Origin: JAEUMW01 sp963734295
Lineage (GTDB): Bacteria > Pseudomonadota > Gammaproteobacteria > Burkholderiales > JAEUMW01
Direction: 5' to 3'
DNA length: 64,000 nt
NCBI GenBank assembly: GCA_963734295.1
Contig: CAVTGS010000015.1
Location: 62,001 to 126,000 of the forward strand
A model generated the notes under the pieces. It was given only the letters and a program-made list of their open reading frames with translations. It was not told where the DNA came from and did not search any database. Numbering within the stretch: position 1 is the stretch's first letter; each line of letters opens with the position of its first letter. Positions 60,509 to 64,000 of this stretch are shown here, in pieces. The translations under genes and the position numbers were made by a program.

Positions 60509-60766
60509 TCAGCCGGCCACCAGCACCGGCTGCACCTCGAGCACGTCGCCGGGTTTGACGCCGCTCTTCGCGAGCGATTCACCGGGCGCGACCGCGCGGC
60601 CGGTGGTGGTGTTCACCAGCGTGTAGTCGGTGTCCGCCGGCAGCGCCCAGTTGTCCACCGCGGCCTGCATGATCTCGCCGCCGGTGCTGCCCGCCCCGAG
60701 GGTGAGCTCCGCCTTTCGCGTCTGGTCGGCCGTGCGCACCATCAACCTGACCTCTTCCGCCATCAT
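60509..60766 (-). CDS. ubiquitin-like beta-grasp protein (YukD-like)
   Basis: 85 aa starting MMAEEVRLMVRT at 60766 (a second ATG is at 60763); the ATG overlaps the E1 stop. The pattern is beta-grasp: VRLMVRTADQTRKAELTLG, a helix GGEIMQAAVDNWALP, then YTLVNTTTGRAV, ESLAKSGVKPGDVLEVQPV. It ends VLVAG with no tail, giving a single terminal Gly rather than Gly-Gly. Between E1 and E2 genes it is the obvious modifier. YukD/EsaB resemblance is by pattern only; no type VII secretion genes are present. Confidence 0.85.
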   Translation of the reverse strand: MMAEEVRLMVRTADQTRKAELTLGAGSTGGEIMQAAVDNWALPADTDYTLVNTTTGRAVAPGESLAKSGVKPGDVLEVQPVLVAG

Positions 60767-61901
60767 TCCTGCTCCTCGAAGTCGAGACAGATCCATTCGC
60801 CACCGGCATCTGCCAGCGCATATTTCGCCGGCGGAGCATCACCGCAGAAACGGGTTGCCAGTTCCTCCGCCGTGAACTCATCGCGTATCTGCGACCCGCG
60901 CCGCGCGCAGGCCGCATACCGCACAGCGCATGATGCGATCGTCGAAGTCCGCCGCGCGCCGATCGACGAAATCGGCGCCGCGCGACGTGTCCCCGCAGCT
61001 CGCACATTCGTATTCGGTGATGAGCGGATCGCTGAGCCGAAGCGCGAGGCGCGCTGAGCGTTGCATCCGCTCCTGTCGCCTCGGACAGGCGCCGCGCCCA
61101 ATCGTTTCCGGCGGCGATCACGCGCGGCCGCCGCGCGAACAGGCCGCAGCCCGCGCATTCGGTCTGCCGGTCGAGCGTGGTCACCGTGCTCGCGCCACCC
61201 AGCGTGTCGAAGAAGACACGCCGCGCCGTGCGGTCGTGGGCGTCGCCGAGCCGGAGCGCTGCCGACGCGGCGAGCGCGCCGGCGATGCTGGCGGTGATGG
61301 TCGTGGTCGGAATCTTCCGTTCCGTGTAGGCCGTCTTCCTGAGCCAACCGCAGGAGTAGCGCTCGGCGATGCGCTGGTAGGCGGAGTGCGGCAGGTGGCA
61401 CTCGTAGCACGCCGGGATGGCGTCGCCCGAGAAGGGGAACGTCTCGACCGTGACGAAGCGGCTGTCGATCGCGGTGTTCACCAGATCCACGCCGGCGATG
61501 AGGCACATCTGGTTCACGCGCAGCCGCGCCTCGAAGTTGTCGACACAGCTCACCACGGTGCGGTAGCGCACCAGCATCGACAGGCGGAGGCTGCGCCAGA
61601 AGTCGCCGTCGACAGCGTGCAGCTCGACCGACGGATCGACCGACCGCGCCCGCGCGACCACCGCTTCCGCCTTGGACGCACCGACGTCGCTCTCGCGCAG
61701 GAAAATGCTCCGCGTGAGGTTGTGGCGCTCGACCCGGTCGAAATCGTAGACGTCCATCGCGCCGACGCCGAGCAGCGCAAGATTCTTGACCACCTCGTTT
61801 CCCACGGCGCCGGCGCCGATGACCGCGACGCGCGCAGCGCGTACCTCGTCCTGGGAGAACCAGTCGATCAGGCTGTGACGGAGGTAGCGATCCGTGCCCA
61901 T
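60763..61901 (-). CDS. E1-like ThiF/UBA adenylating enzyme, two frameshifts
   Basis: MGTDRYLRHSLIDWFSQDEV starts at 61901. ATP site: VAVIGAGAVGNEVVKNL (29-34), DFDRVERHNLTRS with Asp, Asn and Arg finger, SKAEAVVARA and VSCVDNFEAR (Asp121). Candidate catalytic Cys are in ACYECHLPHS and RYSCGWLRK. CxxC pairs follow (ECAGC). Slips near 61050 and 60905 restore SDPLITEYECASCGDTSRG, RIMRCAVCG and RDEFTAEELATRFCGDAPPA, ending DFEEQE at 60763. The corrected length is about 379 aa. It would adenylate the Ubl C-terminus and pass it to E2. Confidence 0.88.
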
Positions 61902-61934
61902 CGGCGCGGCCGACGGTGGGAAGAGCGGTCGCGA

Positions 61935-62300
61935 TCAGTCGTCCGCGAGGCGCACCTGACCCAGGTCGGTGCCGCCGCAGACCATGCAGCCGCCGCCGTT
62001 CTCGCGCTTCAGCACGGCGACGCTTTCACCGTGATACATGGACAGGCACTTCCCGCAGCGGAACAGGGGCTGCCTCGGGTCGATCGGCGCGCTCGAATAG
62101 GCGTCGCGCAAGCCCGCGAGCTCGCCGCGACGCACGATGTGCACGGTGCCGGGTGCGGCTGCCTTCTCGTCGGCGCCAAACCAGTCCGGCCAGCGCGGGC
62201 GCGGGCGGTAGGTGCGGTCGCTGCGCGGCAGCGCGGACAGGCGGAAGATCAGCCAGAAGCAGAGGCCGATGAAGATGAGGAAAGGAAGCAGTCTTGCCAT
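61935..62300 (-). CDS. membrane-anchored zinc-binding protein of the ubiquitin-like operon
   Basis: 121 aa. One N-terminal membrane segment (LLPFLIFIGLCFWLIFRL), a basic linker, then LFRCGKCLSMYHGESV and GGGCMVCGG: Cys82, Cys85, His90, Cys105 and Cys108, a small zinc-binding domain. It ends 33 bases before the E1 start on the same strand. No family is recognised. The position makes it a candidate target adaptor or anchor for the conjugation system; a RING-like ligase role would need far more evidence, as the site is smaller than a RING. Confidence 0.7.
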   Translation of the reverse strand: MARLLPFLIFIGLCFWLIFRLSALPRSDRTYRPRPRWPDWFGADEKAAAPGTVHIVRRGELAGLRDAYSSAPIDPRQPLFRCGKCLSMYHGESVAVLKRENGGGCMVCGGTDLGQVRLADD

Positions 62301-62377
62301 CGCGGGCTGCTAACGGATCAGCGAGTGAACGGTTGACCTGCCGATACTACCTTCGGCGGGCAACGCGCGGCGAGGAA

Positions 62378-62725
62378 TCAAAACCTCATCGGTGCCGGGC
62401 CTTCCTGCTCCCACATCACGTCCACCTTCTGCGCGGCGGCATTCCGGAGCAACTGGAGCAGTGGATAGGCACGCTGGGGCAAGGACACGCGGGACTCCCG
62501 GTCTTCATCGCCGTCGCCCTTCTCGCCCTCCGCCTGCTTGGGTTTCGCAGGCAACGGCGGCGGATTTTCCAGCGCTTTTTCCAGCCGCTGGACCGCGGCC
62601 GGAATATCCGCCGCGAGGATGGCGCTCGGCACCGTTCCGCTGTGACCCATCATCTTGAGAAGATGGACCGCGACGTCGCCGAACATGGTGAGCCGGCCGG
62701 CCTTGCTGTCGAATCGAATGAGCAT
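62378..62725 (-). CDS. DUF1840 protein
   Basis: About 115 aa from MLIRFDSKAGRLTMFGDVAV (62725). The opening MLIxFxSKAxGxLTMF and the later LPQRAYPLLQLLRNA then VDVMWE are the DUF1840 signature. The family is found mainly in betaproteobacteria and has no known function. It lies 77 bases upstream of the membrane zinc protein, same strand, and may be co-transcribed with the ubiquitin-like operon. Confidence 0.88.
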   Translation of the reverse strand: MLIRFDSKAGRLTMFGDVAVHLLKMMGHSGTVPSAILAADIPAAVQRLEKALENPPPLPAKPKQAEGEKGDGDEDRESRVSLPQRAYPLLQLLRNAAAQKVDVMWEQEGPAPMRF

Positions 62726-62949
62726 GGACGTATCGTAACCGGATGGCTCGCGCTTGGCCACCACGGCGATGGGGTGAAGGAATGCGCCTTGGTATCGTAA
62801 TGCCCCGCCTCGCCCCTAACGCAGGCTGCGGAGGAGACAAGGTGAGGCTGCCATTCGTGTATACGCTGCTGCACCGATGCTCGACGAAGCTGTAGATGGC
62901 CGTGCGCGGGCCGCAGCACTCCATCGCGCCGAGTTCGGTGCAGCCTTAC

Positions 62950-64000
62950 TCATGAGCTCTTCCGTTTGACGGAAAGCGGGCGTGGCGCGTTCTCAGCAAC
63001 GGCCCGTACGGCGGCGGGCTTGCGCGGTTCGTTCGGCTCGCCGCCGCCGGCCTGGAACAGCTGTTCGATCTGCTGGAACCGTTCCGCCCGCTCGCCGGTG
63101 AGCTCGCCTGGGGCCGACGCGACAGCGCGGATGATGCCGAGCAATTCGGCGCGCTCTGCCGGGTCGGGAGGCAGCATCTTCGGGATGGCGGCGAGCGCTG
63201 CGTCCTGGTCCAGCAGAAGCGCGAAGAACTGCTCCCGCAACACCTCCTTGAATTCCTGCAGCGTCATGCCCCCCTCCTCGGCACGCAGTCGCTGCAGCTC
63301 GTTGAAGGCACGCTCGTCCACGCTGTGGCCCGCCAGGCCGATGTACACCAGGGCGCGGATGGCGGCCTCGCGCCCACCCCCCTCGGCGACGCGCGCCTTG
63401 ATCTCGGCGATGCGCTGCTGGACGAAGGCAATCCGCTCCGGTTCGACGCTCGGACGCCGGCGTGGCGGTTGATCGGCATCCTTCACGCCGGCCAGCGCCT
63501 GCATGAGCGGCGAGCTATAGACGTTAAGGAAGATCTGCTCCATTGTGGAATCGCGCCAGTCGCGCCAGCCGTCGAGGGCGGCGATGATCTGATCCGACAC
63601 CATGCCCTGCATCTTGACCAGAGGATTGTCGGGAGAGACCGGACGACGTTCCTGGCGGACCTGTTCCGCCAGCTCGCCGATCTGGCGCATCAGCGGATTG
63701 CGATCCGAGAAGAGCGCGAAGGGGAGCTCGGCGGGGTTGAGCTGGTGCTGCGACTGGGCGCTCTGCGCATTGGCGAACGCCCGGACGAAGGGTTGCAGAA
63801 ACGTGCGATACAGCGCGAGGTTGGTTTCCGAGACACGCCGTACCGCGCCAAACCGGCGCTCGTTCTCGGGGTCGGGCTTGACGATCGCGCGCACGTCGCC
63901 GAGGGTGCGTGCCTCGAAGCGCACGAGCCAGTCGCCGGCGACGAGGTCCGGATTGGCGGCTGCGTCGGTCTTCGGCGTCAGGACCGCTTCGTACAGGCCG
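62950..64000 (-). CDS. DUF3141 protein, C-terminal part (runs off right edge)
   Basis: The frame is open to the window edge (GLYEAVLTPKTDAAANPDL near 63,950). C-terminal DUF3141 features: FEARTLGDVRAIVKPDPENE, RRVSETNLALYRTFLQPFV and FSDRNPLMRQIGELAEQVR. The end adds a helical TerB-like segment (REAAIRALVYIGLAGHSVDE...). The alpha/beta-hydrolase-like N-terminal half is outside the window. DUF3141 genes often sit near phosphate-acetyltransferase and polyhydroxyalkanoate genes; that cannot be tested here. Confidence 0.85.
   Translation of the reverse strand, partial: GLYEAVLTPKTDAAANPDLVAGDWLVRFEARTLGDVRAIVKPDPENERRFGAVRRVSETNLALYRTFLQPFVRAFANAQSAQSQHQLNPAELPFALFSDRNPLMRQIGELAEQVRQERRPVSPDNPLVKMQGMVSDQIIAALDGWRDWRDSTMEQIFLNVYSSPLMQALAGVKDADQPPRRRPSVEPERIAFVQQRIAEIKARVAEGGGREAAIRALVYIGLAGHSVDERAFNELQRLRAEEGGMTLQEFKEVLREQFFALLLDQDAALAAIPKMLPPDPAERAELLGIIRAVASAPGELTGERAERFQQIEQLFQAGGGEPNEPRKPAAVRAVAENAPRPLSVKRKSS

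Noticed and set aside
62505..62924. Minus-strand frame opening MECCGPRTAIYSF
   Set aside because: Its first part is Cys-rich and looks faintly protein-like, but it runs into the DUF1840 gene out of frame and has no ribosome site or known family.

Overview
The window looks like a high-GC proteobacterial chromosome, most probably a betaproteobacterium. The pointers are a DUF1840 protein, a DUF3014 protein, a DUF3141 protein, an orphan CcoQ-like peptide, a YheS-type ABC-F factor and overall codon use; no rRNA or tRNA was seen to fix the taxon. Many otherwise convincing genes are split by single-base indels, often in C or G runs, which looks more like uncorrected sequencing error than mass gene decay. 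Exceptions are the insertion-disrupted genes and an arylsulfatase that also has a nonsense codon.

Left part (1-25.2 kb) is an accessory surface/secretion region. It starts with the tail of an IS110 transposase. Next comes a giant (about 3,000 aa) RTX/cadherin-like protein carrying two copies of an N,N-dimethylformamidase-like + Ig-like + DUF4082 block, then a convergent three-gene set (PqqD-like, Tat-signal-like 61-aa peptide, HprK-like kinase). After an ABC-F ATPase and a PdeM-type phosphoesterase come four genes for RTX-type proteins (one a serralysin-like protease, one a beta-propeller, one decayed). Three of them share a C-terminal array of a ~40-residue repeat, and all four end in a related short tail. 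No type I secretion machinery lies in the window. An IS3 element interrupts a lipoprotein gene at 18.6-20.5 kb.

Middle part (25.3-38.7 kb) is mostly housekeeping: ceramidase-like membrane protein, aldo/keto reductase, peptide release factor 3, a membrane-anchored Mrr-like nuclease, a PAS-GGDEF-EAL protein, a metallophosphoesterase, a CarS-like membrane protein, a 1-Cys peroxiredoxin, an atypical pyruvate kinase facing a lactate-dehydrogenase-like protein, and a DUF3014 protein.

From 38.9 to 55.8 kb nearly everything is on the minus strand: an envelope cluster (DUF6515, DUF2092, outer-membrane channel-like protein, lipoprotein), an orphan CcoQ-like peptide, aldehyde dehydrogenase, SRPBCC protein, MarC, a methyltransferase, an arylsulfatase with its formylglycine-generating enzyme, a DUF202 protein, a cyanide-insensitive-type bd oxidase (CydAB), a membrane-anchored PQQ-type quinoprotein and a ClC channel.

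An IS4/IS5-like element with clear ends and TSD (55.87-57.30 kb) borders a gene graveyard (truncated STAND NTPase, truncated SDR, truncated beta-propeller).

The right end (59.3-62.3 kb) holds the most striking item: a tightly overlapping ubiquitin-like conjugation operon (E1, Ubl, E2 fused to a zinc ribbon, JAB/JAMM peptidase), preceded by a membrane-anchored zinc-binding protein. DUF1840 and DUF3141 genes close the window.
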